From Bilabrum cf. latius (lineage: Eukaryota; Bigyra: Bicosoecida; Bigyra; Bicosoecida): 64,000 bases of DNA. A program made the translations under genes and the position numbers. The stretch spans positions 806,001 through 870,000 of the forward strand of contig OZ237743.1 in assembly GCA_965178125.1 (NCBI GenBank), given 5' to 3'. The notes under the pieces were generated by a model. It had not been told where the DNA came from. It saw only the letters and a list, made by a program, of their open reading frames with translations, and did not search any database. Shown here in pieces: positions 11,984 through 23,415 of this stretch (positions are counted from its first letter, which is position 1; every line of letters begins with the position of its first letter).

Positions 11984-14614
11984 ATGTCTGCAGAAGCATT
12001 GGGCATCAAGGGGGATGGCCCTGACGGCAAGCTTTCGCTGCCGCAAATGATCGAATATGCGTCTAAATTGAAATCTGCCAAAATGCAGACATTGCGCCGT
12101 CGTTTCGAGGAATGGCCAGCATATCTTCAACATACGCTGTTTCCAAGACCCGACGATCCGATTTAGGAGATGCGAGCTGCCGCAAGTCTTGTGGAGCGGT
12201 TGGAGTACGCGCAAGAATTGAAGGAGGAAGGAAACACGTGTTTTCGAAATAAGGATTACGTAAATGCTTTCTTGCGGTACCAGCGAGCCGCTGAGCTATT
12301 TGTTTGGGTCGATAACAAGAATATCGAAGACCTGAGACACCGAGGGGTGCTTGACGAGGACATCAGTTTGAAGGCGGTAGTTTCGCTTGCGATTTCAGAC
12401 AAGCTGCGGCTGGAGGTTGTTGAAGGGGCAGTGCCGTCACATGGCGCTGGTGGCGGAGAAAACCCCGTACTAGTTCCAGAGGGCGACTGGTAGGACCCGC
12501 AAGTGGTCGTCGACAGTTCCATACCTCTGAATTTGAGCGGTGCCGATGTCGCTGCCAGCCTGGACGACGACGACGGCGTTGCCGGCGCGGAGGGCGACAG
12601 CGGCAAGCAAGCAGCAGCTTCGGCCAGTTCAAGCAAAGCTAGCTCTGCAGTGAAGGAGGAGGAGGATCCCGAGGAGAGGCGGGCCCTCCTGCGGCAGATT
12701 AGGCAGCAGCTGAGTGCAGTCTACTGCAACATGAGCACCTGCTCCCTTCAGCTGAGCGAGCGAGCACTCACCCGCCTCACCGGCATCCCCAGCGCCAAGC
12801 CCCAGAAGGTTGCCAAAGACGCGGCGCAGGACGCACTTAGGGTCAACCCCCTAAGCGCTAAGGGCTGGTTCCGCAGGGCACAGGTGAGGCTGCACGGCGG
12901 CGCCGCGGGGACCATGGAGCTGGAGGAGTCGCTTGACGAGCTGGAGCTCGCCTCGAGGATCGCTCCAGGGAACAAGGCCATCGTCGCGGAGAGGGACCGG
13001 GTCAGGGCTCTACTGGCCAAGACCCGCACCAAGGCCACCAAATCCATGGGCGGTTTCCTGCGCAAGAAGGGGGTTCGACTGGGAGGCGACGACGATGACG
13101 ACGACGACGATGCCACAATTGGGGAGGATGGAGGGCCCGCCGGCTCTACAACTGCCAAGGGTGGGTCACCGGCAGCCGATGAGGAAGGGGAAGAAGACCC
13201 TGAGGTAGCACTCGCCAAGGCACAGTATGAAGATGCGCAGCAGAGGACCCAGTTGAGGCGCCTGGCGCCACTGGTGCAGTCGCTTCAGAAGGAGAAAAAA
13301 TACGCCGAGGCGGAAGAGCTGACGCAGTACATCAACGAGACATTGCGGCGCCTGGACCTCAGGATGAACGCAGTAAAGGCGGCGCAGTAGCAGGCAAAAA
13401 CTGGCGGTGCTTCGGGTGCGGCTGGGAACCAGGACGATAGCTCTGCGGCACAGGCGGCTGAATCTGCGGGTGCAGCAGGCCGAGAAGCGGCTAGACTAGT
13501 GAGGGACCGCATGAAGAAAAGGCAAGAAAGGCGCTCCAGGAAAGGAGGGGCTCGGGAAGCACTTGAGGAGATCCTTGGTGGTGCCAAGGGCAAGGATAAG
13601 GACCATGGGCCGGCAGATGCGCCCAGCAGTTCGCTCTTTGATAGACTAGATGAAATCGATGGGTCTATGGGGGCGGGCGGAAAGGGATCTGGGTCTGGGT
13701 CTGGTGCGGCAAGTGCGGCATCAGCTGCCAGCGGGCAAGGGCAAGGCGGCCTCGCAGCCGGCCTGCGAGCGATCGACATCGAGCACCCGTCGGATCAGAT
13801 GAGGGAGATCGCCAGGCAGCAGGGCATCGACCTTGACGATCCCAGGGTGAAACAACTGCTCAGGGAACAAATCGCCAAGCACACAGGGGGACAGCCGGGC
13901 GACCAAGCTGAAGGTGAGTTCCCCAGCGGTGAGGCCCAGGCTAGGGCTGGGGGCAGCGACGCCGGTGACGAAGGCCCAGAGGATACCGATGAGTCGGGGC
14001 AAGAGCCGCCCAAGCTGGATGAACTGCTCGATCGGATTCGCACCGGTGATTTCGACCGCCTCAAGCGATTGCTCCTCGAGCTGGACGAGACCGCGAGCAG
14101 CGAGGCAGTGGCGAGGATGGACGTGAAGGCCGTGCGGGAGAGGCTTGAGGAGCTGGTGCGCCGCGACTACGAGAGGCAAGAGAACGAGGCGGCCGGAACT
14201 GGAGACAAGCTGATCTTCGGTCTGAGCCAGACGCAGGTGCTGGTCTATGCGGCAGGTTTTCTCTTCATGCTTTGGAGGCTGTACTCGCTTGGGGTGTTCC
14301 ACTGGGTCTTCGGGATCGAGCCCGGCGAGGACAGCGAGATGCCGTTCGCGATGGGAGCCGAGGCACTTGCCCGTAGACGAGCAGAGAAATCCGTCCGCGC
14401 TGCGAGCGCCGCAGCGGGCGCGTTTGGCGGGGGGCACGGCGGGTTTGGGCGAGGGTCCGGCGCTGGTGCTGGTGCTGGTGCTGTTGACGGGGACGGGGAC
14501 GACGAGTTCAGCATGGGCTCGAGCAGCAGCGACTGGCTGGAGGATGGCGATGAGGTGGCGACTGCAGAGGTACTGCCGGATGGTACGGCGCGAGGACTCG
14601 GCGGCGGGATGTGA
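11984..14614 (+). CDS. TPR-repeat protein with C-terminal membrane anchor
   Basis: About 876 residues in one exon, ATG 11984 to TGA 14612, through TAGs at 12164, 12491 and 13388. The first TPR helix pair lies near residues 70-107 (LKEEGNTCFRNKDYVNAFLRYQRA), the second near 236-255 (AVYCNMSTCSLQL) and the third near 283-307 (ALRVNPLSAKGWFRRAQ). This is the three-TPR arrangement of FKBP- or Hsp90-cochaperone-like proteins. A charged low-complexity linker includes a run of Asp. A single hydrophobic segment near residues 750-775 (LVYAAGFLFMLWRLYSLGVFHW) should anchor the protein with the TPRs in the cytosol, and a Gly/Ala/Asp-rich tail follows. A chaperone-docking role on an organelle surface is an inference. 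An ATG at 11882 is also in frame but would add a poorly folded Cys-rich leader. Confidence 0.75.
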
Positions 14615-14714
14615 GGCAGCAAGGCGGCCACCGGGGACCTGTCCTCCCGGCTGGCCGGTTGCAACTGGAAATTGAAACCTGCCTCAAGCAACAACGCCGG
14701 TATTTGCGAACACC

Positions 14715-16583
14715 ATGACACTTCATGCACTGTGGGCCGCAACAGGATCGTTCGCATTGTTGGTATAGTCAGCAATGTCGCTAAATTGCTCTTCAGCCGC
14801 CATCTACGGGGTGCAAATGTCATCAAGTGTACGGCACCCGTCCAACGTGGATTTACCGAGCACTGGACTCTGCAGGCAGTTCTCTCACAATACTTGCTGT
14901 TCTCCGGAAGATTCGTCTCTGCTGATGGGTCTGTACGGTGGGTGTCAGCGTGGCGGCACAAGCCAGTCGTGCTGCGACGCACTCGCTCGGATATCCTGCG
15001 GGGTCTGCGATTCAAGAGTACGTGCGAAGGGGTGGCCTGTTTGTTAGAGCACGTGTGAATCGGCGTATGAAGCTTGCAAGGACGACTGGTTCCGGTCGAG
15101 TGTTGGATCTACCGGGCCGTGCAATGCCGATTCGCTTGTTTGCACCAAAGCGCTAGATGCTGCGAAGAATGCCGGCGAATTCTGCAACCTTATAGGATTT
15201 AAGGTACAGAAAGTCCTTAGTGAAGATGATTCAGAATAGCATCTCTTGGAACAGATTTTGGGGTCGCCCGGGCCGAGCCCGTTAGAAGCATCGTCCCAGT
15301 GCTTCAATGGCAATCCACCGCGATCAAAGGCGAAGCGTAGGGTCATCCCCGCGGGACACCAAGCGGATGACTAGGGTCTGGACCTGTTCGGCGGCGAGAC
15401 CGCGAAATGGCTCTCCGATCTCGTGCTGAGCAGCATGCCCAACGAGCCTCGCTCGTGGGTGCAAGTCCACGGGGCCCTATGGCAGGGACACGCTGCCACG
15501 TGGTTTACCGTGCTTGCGTGGGCAGGCACGGTGCTTGGAGCTACCATATGGATAGGAATGATGCTGATGAACTGCGCGTACCCTGCTAAATCTCGGGGCA
15601 TGAGGGTGGGAGGGCCATCCAGAGCCGATCCCAGCCAGCTGTCCAAGCGATTCCAGCACGACATGGACACGAGCATCTACATGTCAGAGAGCGAGGATGA
15701 TGAAGGTCAAGATGACGATGAAGACGGCGGCATCGATACGTCTGCTATGCGGTCGTCTGCGAGCAAGCCTAGTCCCAAGCCAGACCCCGTCAGGTGGGCA
15801 GGCTCCGGCTATCCATCCTCGCCCCGGGAAGGCGAGCATCATGCAAGTAAACGCAGCGAGAATCCCGACACAGGTGCTGGAGGAGGCTTGCATGTCCGCG
15901 CCGGCGGCCGCCTTGTCGGCGGCTCGGGTGCGGCTAGCGTGGCGGGAAGGAGCAGGCTGCTTCAGGGGAGGGACTCCCCTGTCGACGTGCAGCGGTCAAG
16001 GGTGCGGCACGACGGCGCCGCGGAGATCGGATCACCGGAGGTTGCAGCCGAAAGCGAACGTAACTTGAGGATTGGCATTCCTCTGGAGCCGGGCAGCGAG
16101 GAGGGCGCGAGCCCAAGCCCGCGCGTGGGCTCCGCGCCCGTCCCCTTAGTGAGGGTGGTGGCGAGCACAGGGGCTAGCCCTGAGGGAACAAGCCCCAGGG
16201 GCGGGGGCGGACCGCCTGCAGACGCACGGGGACTTAGGACTCCGAGTCCACTCGCGCAGGGAGAGGCCCAGCACCAGCAGCAGCACCAGCAGCACCTAAC
16301 AACGCACGGGGGTGCCAGTATGCAAGGCGGTGCTGCTCTTTCGGGAGTGGGATCAGCCAGTGCACCTTCTGATTCTGGCAGTCGGATAGCCGTCCACTCG
16401 TCGGCGGGCGTGGGCAGCCAAGTGCGTCTTCAGTCGATCTCCGGGACTCCGATGGTGGGACGGGCCACGAGCCGTGGAGTGGAGACGGACGATGGCCTAC
16501 GGACGCCAGCTGCGAGTTCGGTGCCGCTACCTGGATCGCCACCACCCGAGGATGGCATGGAATCAGATGGTAGTGACCAATAA
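14715..16583 (+). CDS. type I membrane protein with Cys-rich, folate-receptor-like ectodomain
   Basis: About 622 residues, ATG 14715 to TAA 16581. TAGs at 14766, 15045, 15237 and 15372 are read through. The first lies inside the signal peptide (MTLHALWAATGSFALLV then TAG), so the usual code would truncate the leader. The ectodomain has dense cysteines: NTCCSPED, SQSCCDALARISCGVCD, GWPVC-TAG-STCESAYEACKDDWF, then GPCNADSLVC and EFCNLIGF. The spacing of the CxxxC ... AC ... W block resembles the folate-receptor/riboflavin-binding fold. One membrane span lies near residues 262-286, followed by an acidic, Ser/Gly/Gln-rich cytoplasmic tail of about 330 residues. The ligand is unknown and the family call is tentative. 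This is one of three genes ending in TAA, which shows TAA still terminates. Confidence 0.65.
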
Positions 16584-16678
16584 TTGTGAGTTTGACTTCT
16601 TGTGCACGGTTTGAAATTCGTTCTCACTCTCATTTTGAGTTCGGATAGGCCAGGCCTACTTTCACCGGTAGAAGATTG

Positions 16679-19156
16679 ATGGAGGTCACAGATGATAGCG
16701 GACACATGTTATTTGTAGTATCTAAGCGGAGGATGGGCTCGATGGAGGCGTTGTGCAACCCCGGTACATGCTAGTTGCGCCTTGATTTCGGTCACATCCC
16801 AAAAGCGAGGCGTGCCCACGCTATCGAAGCCATAAAGCATCTATCAGTAATTTCGAGCCTGAATGTAACGATCACTGAAGCGTCCCATCATGCCATGATT
16901 CTGGCCATGAACCAAGTGGCAGGGTTGGACCTCAGCAGGCTAAAAACGTTTGAAATTTCTGGCATGTCGGTTGTTTACATGCACTCAGAGCTGCTCGAGT
17001 CGTTCATGCAGGTACTTGACTCAAGTAAAGATGCATTGGAATCGATTAAGTTTGATGTTGATGCTGCCACCCCGGTGCATGCGAGTATGGCCGTCAAGTT
17101 CTCAAGAGGGCTAGAGGCTTTGGCGAGAGTATCTTCAGTTCGACTTGCTTGCTCCAGTATTGAATGGCACGAAGAAAAATCGCTGGTTGAATCCATTGGG
17201 AGGATGCCAAACGTAAAGGAACTCTCTGCGCCACTCAATGTGAGCTCGCACGCAGTGTCCAAGATCGTCGTCGAGAACAATAAGTCTCCCTAGCCAAGCT
17301 TGTTGAAAATACACGACAGCTCCTTCATGCGCTCGCCATACGCCGGGTCAGACACAGACGACTCGAGACTCTGGACGGCGGTCGGCGAGAGCCCCAGCAT
17401 CTAGGTAGTGTCGTGGGCATGGCCGGCACAAGCAGGCGAGCAAGAGGCCCTGCAGCGCGCCATCGCCAGCTCCACCAGCCTGCGGGAACTCAATCTTTCG
17501 GTTACCGACGACTATGCCACCCATGTTCGATGCGGTCCGATACTAGACGGGGCGATGCGCCATACCGCCGGCGGATCGAGACTCAGGAAGCTGGAGATGG
17601 TCACCCGAGCTCCCATTGCAGACACGGAGCGGCTGCCCGAGCTGCTGCACCGCATCCCGAGCTTGCGATCCCTGGCTTACCCCATTGGCGTGGTTGTAGA
17701 TGACGCAAGCAGCTTGATTGAAGGATTCGCTAGCCCGTCCTGCGGCCTCCGGTCGCTCAGCATGCAGTGGTGGACACTGCCGAAAGCCGAAACGGTTTCA
17801 GTCTGCAAGGCCATTGCCGCAAACGAGTCCCTGAAGACGCTCGACGCTAGGGGATCAGCCCTAGATGAAGGTGAATTCGAAGGAATCTCGGCCATCCTGC
17901 GAGGCAACGCCTCCATTGAGCACCTCGAGGCGCACGACGGATACTCGCCGCTGCACCCGCCAGCGCACGTGTTTGAAGCCCTGGCCGTCAACGACACTCT
18001 TCGGAGGATGGGAAACCTGCACTTCGACCTGCCCCGTATCGGAGCCGATGCGGTACCCGCCATGTGTAGTGCATTGCGGCACAATTGCTCGCTGCAGCAG
18101 CTGACGGTTCGGCTATCGACCCAGAGCCGAAAGCTGCCGGAGCTGATAGACGCTATGCAATAGAATCGGAGCGTGACATCGCTCGTGATACTTGATCGCG
18201 ACCCCACAAGGCTAGACATTCCGGGGTTGGTATCGGTGATTCGTAGCAACGTCTGCTTGAGGTCTGTGTCGCTGAGCTGCCTTGCCGAGCACATGTCAGT
18301 GGAGTCCTTGACCATGCTCCGTGATGTCGCTGCCGAAGCAGCGCCAGGGCTGCTGCACCTCAGCGTACCTGGTGGGGGTAATGGAGGTGACGGTGATGAG
18401 ATTTCTTGGAGCGAGAAGATTGCAAATGCCGCGCGATCGGACAAGACTCACGTAGTGCGCGAATGGATGGCCGAACTAGAGTCTGCCGATACAATGCCCA
18501 AGGGCCAAGAGGCGATCAAGGGCCTCGCAGGACGCGCGTCATGCGCCCTTCGCATGCTTCGCGGAGAGCACAGGGCATCGCTAGATGCAGGAAAGGTAGT
18601 TGAATTTGCTGCGGTCGCAGCAGAACAAGCCCTCAACGCGGGATACCCAGGCGGGTGCATCCTGGTGTCCCAGGCCGTGCTGGACGTGCTGGTCGAGGGG
18701 ATTGATCTGGGCATGCCTGTGGGTACGGAGCCAGTGCCGATGGACTGCTTGGAGGGGCACGGCCTGTTTGAGGTGTTTCAGCGCGTGTGCATCGGAAGGG
18801 TGGGTAGGAAGCGCGGGGGGGAGGGAGGGGAATGGGTGGGCGCGGTGAAGCGGTGCGTGGAGGTGTTGTCGATTCGAGATGGCAGGAGGAGACGGCGCAT
18901 GGTGCGGTGGAGGCGTGCGGCAGCTGCGCGCAGAGATGCTGCCAGGATGTTTCGAGCAGCGGCGGAAGGCAGGCCGCTAGAGCTGGCGAAGCGAATGCGG
19001 CTGGGCGTGCTGGCGGGCGGGCTGGAGGCGAAGGGCGAGGTGGGGGACGAGTCTGCCGCGGGTGGGACCAGGCTGGCGAGGCCCCTGGAGGCAGCGAGGA
19101 TCGGGGGCCACGAGGAGTGTGTCAGGCTTCTAGCTGAAGTGTCGCGATTGGATTGA
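16679..19156 (+). CDS. leucine-rich-repeat protein (ribonuclease-inhibitor type)
   Basis: About 825 residues in one exon, through TAGs at 16772, 17291, 17402 and 18161, ending at TGA 19154. Repeats of the form AIASSTSLRELNLSV, AIAANESLKTLDARGSAL and ALAVNDTLRRMGNLHF are spaced as in ribonuclease-inhibitor LRRs. The TAG at 18161 sits in DAMQ-TAG-NRSVTSLVILD, the variable position before the LRR Asn. The C-terminal third is basic (RRRRMVRWRRAAAARRDAARM) and ends in an ankyrin-like helix (AARIGGHEECVRLLAEV). The start is uncertain: ATG 16679 is the earliest plausible one and gives MEVTDDSGHMLF; ATGs at 16706 and 16733 are alternatives. The function is probably protein binding. Confidence 0.7.
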
Positions 19157-19286
19157 CCGCGGAGGGGCACTGGCATGGACCCAACATAGCAACAGGACTC
19201 GCTGGCCGCACCACCGTTCACACGCGACCGTGCGCTGCAGGCATGCGGGTCTTTTGCAATGCATGCTTGCAGTCACATTCAACAGG

Positions 19287-21040
19287 ATGCAAGCGGGCAT
19301 ATTCAGTGTGATACTAACTTTTAGTTTGGCTTATTGTCGTACAGTTCATGTGCACCCTGGGGACGACGTGCAAAGTGTGCTTGATGAGAACCCAGCCGGA
19401 ACAGTGTTCCTGTTTGCTTCTGGCTCGTATGAGCGTTGCAGCCTTCGTGTTAAGGATAACGTTTAGCTAATAGGCCCAAAGCCAGCAATGCCGGCGGTTC
19501 CTTCCAATGCTTTGCCAGTCGCTGGATTGGCCAGCCTGAACTTTTCGAATGATCGCATGCTTAGGCACACTTTGGAGACGATTGAGGCGCCAATATGGCG
19601 GGCAATTTCCGAGACTGGGTCCAGGCAACTAGATTTAGCGTCTGGAGCAGCAGTATTTCGGGGCTCAGTCAGGCTGTCGAACTTCTCCACTCCGGCGGCA
19701 TCTCCTTGCGCGGGGGTCGAAGGAAAGGCCTTTCAAGTTGTGGACGGACTCGTCGCACAGCCTACGTGGGCACATGGTAAGTGCCAGCCACAGTACCCAG
19801 CGTGCAACATGGACCAGCACCTCTTGTTCAATCAGAGCTGGCTCGGCTGGCATTCTCCGAATATGTCCGTTTTTGCGATGCAGCTCGCGGAGCGCGGATC
19901 CGCAGCGGCAACGCCCAGGGTATCCCATACCTCGTGCAGTACGCGGACCCCTCAAGTCCACACAGTAATGCCACTGTATGGGTTGCACTCCCTGCAGCAG
20001 CGCTAGCGTCGTACGAGCTTGACCTGGCAGTGGACCGGGCTGCCATCCGTGGAGACGCCAGCGGAGTGGTCGTCGAAAACCTTCTTATCGATGGGTACGC
20101 CAACCCCGCCCAAGCAGGCGCGATTATACCCGGAAATAATGCCTCGAGGCCTGGTCCAGGGAACTGGTCCATCCGCGGCGTGGAGGTCAGAAACTGCCAC
20201 GGAGCCGGGCTCTCCATTGCGAGTGGCTCGACTGCCGCTGGGTGTTTCCTCCACCACAACGGCCAGCAAGGCGCCCACGGGGGCAACGGAAGCATCTTTA
20301 GCACCGAAATAGCCTTCAACAACATGGCTGGATTTAAGCTGGGCTGGGAGGCCGGAGGAGGCAAGTTCGGCTCCGATTGCACGTACACCACAGTGAGCGG
20401 GTGCTTCAGTCACAGCAACGATGGCGACGGGCTGTGGACAGACGTGGGCGGGCGGGGGATACAGTACACTGACAACATCATAGTCAACAACACCGGCGCC
20501 GGCATCTCTCATGAGATTTCATACCCCGCCCTCGTCGCCAACAACACCATATTTGGGAATGGGCGGGCCATGCCGGTGTGGCTGTGGGACGCCCAGGTCC
20601 AGGTGCAGAACTCGTTCGGCGTGAACGTGCTGGACAACGTCGTGAAATCCAATGCATCTACCGGCGCCCGCAACTGGCTCGCAATCATCAACCAGAACAG
20701 GACGTACGCGGGGAAGCAGTTCCATGCCCTGAATAACTCGTTTGCCGGCAACGTAGTGGAGACGCAGACGCCGTGCAAGGGTAACGGCGGCATGGCGGCG
20801 GACCATTTCCTGAGCCTAGTGGCAGGACACGCAAACAAATTCGATGGAAATACGTACCTCATGGCAGGTGCAAAACAGCAGTTCTGCAGGAATTGGGACT
20901 GGGTGCTGCCTGCGAGCGGGTCCTAGCCAGCGAAAGGGGCCTCCCTCTCGTGGGCTGACTTCCGCGCGAAGGCTGGGCAGGAGCTTGGGGGCAGGTTGGT
21001 GCCTGCTCCTTCCGGCGCGCCTCAGTGCAATTGCTCGTGA
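19287..21040 (+). CDS. secreted right-handed parallel beta-helix protein
   Basis: About 564 residues with a signal peptide (MQAGIFSVILTFSLAYCR). The N-terminal core (VHPGDDVQSVLDENPAGTVFLFASGSYE ... LRVKDNV-TAG-LIGPKPA) and repeated coils (ISYPALVANNTIFGNG, NIIVNNTGAG) match carbohydrate-active or carbohydrate-binding beta-helix proteins. The frame changes between 19776 and 19836. The simplest explanation is a 59-nt intron (GTAAGT at 19777, CAG ending 19835). A frameshift is the alternative. TAGs at 19464 and 20924 are read through. The second is followed by a conserved-looking tail (LSWADFRAKAGQELGG) and then TGA at 21038, so the standard code would cut off the end of the fold. Confidence 0.72.
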
Positions 21041-21197
21041 GGCTGCAGCCCGGCTTGGTCGGAGTTTGAAGCAGTATCTGGCAGGTGTGGAGTACAGCAC
21101 AAGTGGCTTCTTGCGGGCCGTGTGAAGGGACTCACCAGTGTACGCTGCAGCACACTGCTTTCTGTTATTCTTCGGGTATTCTTTGCAGCGCATGGAA

Positions 21198-23243
21198 TTA
21201 GAACGCAACGTCTTCGGACCAAATGTCCTTGACCACATCATCCTTGCCTTCGGGATTTCCTGGAACAGCCGCCCCAGGCACATCGGTCGTGGAATCGGTC
21301 ACCCTAGTGGCCTCCTCACCAGCAGCTGCCAGGATCTAGTCAAGGGTGGCCATCGGCCTATCACTCGGCGCTGCTTCTGGAGCACCCGTCTCATCGTATG
21401 CTTCTGACTGAATCGACGGTGGTGGCTGCTGCTCTCCCGCCCTGTCGGCTCGGGGTTCCAGAGCCGATGCCTAGGACTGAGCTGCGAGTTGCCGCGCGGC
21501 CCGCAGCGCCGCTTCTGCTTCTTCTCGCTTCCTGGACGCGCGCTGGACAGCGGCCGCGTGTGCGTCCGCGCAGCTTTGCGTGCAGAAATCCTTCCCCTCT
21601 GACCTGACGAACTTGCCGTCTTCCTTGTAGAACTGCTGGTAGCACTTGTAGCAGCTGCCTCTGGGTACGCCGTTCCTTGCAGCTGAAGAAGAGGACGAGC
21701 CCAACGACTGGGTTGCGGAGGTTGCGGTTGTTTTGGGAGCCGATGCTCCTTCTTGGCTGCTTTCAGGTTTCTAGCTCGCCCGCCACTCCATCAGCGCCTC
21801 CTGAAATCGCCGCTGCTCGGCAGCCTCATCGTATTGCCCATCAAGCAGTGAAGCGGTGCCTGTAGCAGTAGCAGTGCCAGTGCCCGCGCTTGCAGCTGCA
21901 CCCACGCTTGCTGCTGCTGGGTGGGGCTCTGCACCTGGTGGTTTAGGCGTGCTCAGGCTCAGCAACGCAGACATGGTCCCAGTCTTCGCTTTCGCGGGTG
22001 CACCATCGTCCCCACCAGTCAGGCCGTACATGAGCGCTGCCTTGCCGGCGTCTGCAGGGTTCTGCCACATCGCACCACCCCCTGCCTGACCCCCTTTTGA
22101 GTCCTCCGCCGACTCTCCTGCGTACTCGCGGACCAGCCGGATGGGCCCTTTCTTGCCCCTCCACTCCCGCAGGGCGGCTTTGAACTCCTCGTGTTCCTTG
22201 GCCTCATCCAGCATGCCGTCGGCATTTGAGGCTCCGGATTGCGAGGCACCACTGGCAGGCTTGGGCCCCTGCGCCTGCGACCAATGCACGCGTGTAGTGG
22301 CAGGCCCCCTTGCCTCGCCGCTGGCCTGGGTGGAAGCGCCTGCTTGCACTGCGGATGTTACAGTTTCAGATGATGCCGGTGCTGGTGCGGGTGCAGGGGC
22401 TGCACCACCGATGGGAGCGAGCCCCGCTTGTTCCCTGAGGTTCGCCACCCCTTTCAGCAGCATTTTCCTGTGCCCCAGCGGCTTAATCTCCATGTAGTCC
22501 AAATCCTCCTTGCCCAGCTCTAGGAGGACCTCACCGCTCACCTCGTTCTCGCGGAACTTGTCCTGGTAACGCGCGAGGCCGAGAACGTCCAGCCACTTGC
22601 AGGCCGCTTCGACGTTCCATGCCTCTGGCTTCTCCAAAGTGGCGGGCTTTCGGCGACCGCTGGCGGGGCGGCGGCGTCCCGACGCAGCGGAGTTGCTCGC
22701 GTTCAAGTTGGACTAGCTGGGGTGCTGGATGCGAGCACGGAGCGCCGGCCCGAAACCACCAATGCCACTGCTTTTATCTGGTGATCCAGTAGCTCGCATA
22801 GGCTGTTTTGGCTTTCTTCTACCTGCCACAGGGGCAGAGAAAGTTGGCTTCGCTTGTCCGAGGCCAGCCGCTGCCAGCGTTGCACCTGAGGGAGGTTTAG
22901 CCAGGCTATGGTCCGATGCTCTTCCTAAGACGACACCCTTCGGGGTTCCACCACCCCCTCTACGATCTCGCGGGGGTCTCGGTGACGTTTTGCTTGAGGG
23001 AGTACTTCGTTTCGAAGTCTTGATCTTGGCAACCGTGCTTGCAGGAGCCGCATTCTCCCAAACCGGCTTGCCTTTCTTCAACGGGGATGACGCTGTTTTA
23101 CCTGCACTAGACTGCATGACTTCTCGGACTTTCTGGAGCTCTCGCTGCATTTCCAGAACGTCGCGTGCGAGGCGATCAGACTTCTTCCTGCGCTTTCGAA
23201 AACATCTGGTCCCAGAAATCAACCTGATTGGAAACACTCGCAT
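21198..23243 (-). CDS. SAM-domain protein with zinc-finger-like motif
   Basis: About 681 residues in one exon, ATG 23243 to TAA 21198. TAGs at 22713, 21771, 21471 and 21336 are read through. It begins with a basic coiled-coil segment (KRRKKSDRLARDVLEMQREL). A SAM domain follows near residues 205-268 (ACKWLDVLGLARYQDKF ... LLELGKEDLDYMEI ... GHRKMLLKGVANL), then two EHEEFKAALREWR/EQRRFQEALMEWR repeats. A Cys cluster comes near residue 530 (CYKCYQQFYKEDGKF ... DFCTQSCADAH), then an acidic tail. SAM domains and such repeats usually mediate protein interactions. The specific role is unknown. It is divergent from the MTG1-like gene, with only about 170 bases between the start codons. Confidence 0.72.
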
Positions 23244-23415
23244 GATGCCACGACTTAGACAAAATATAACTTACTACGGTTGCTAGTAGCTCATGACCTC
23301 AAGAATAGCGACAGTATGTTGTCGTTCAACGTCTCTTACGGCCACTCATCACATGTCCACAAAGTGCAAATTGGGTCTGCGATCATTGTGAAGCCTTTAC
23401 CGAAATGTTATAACT

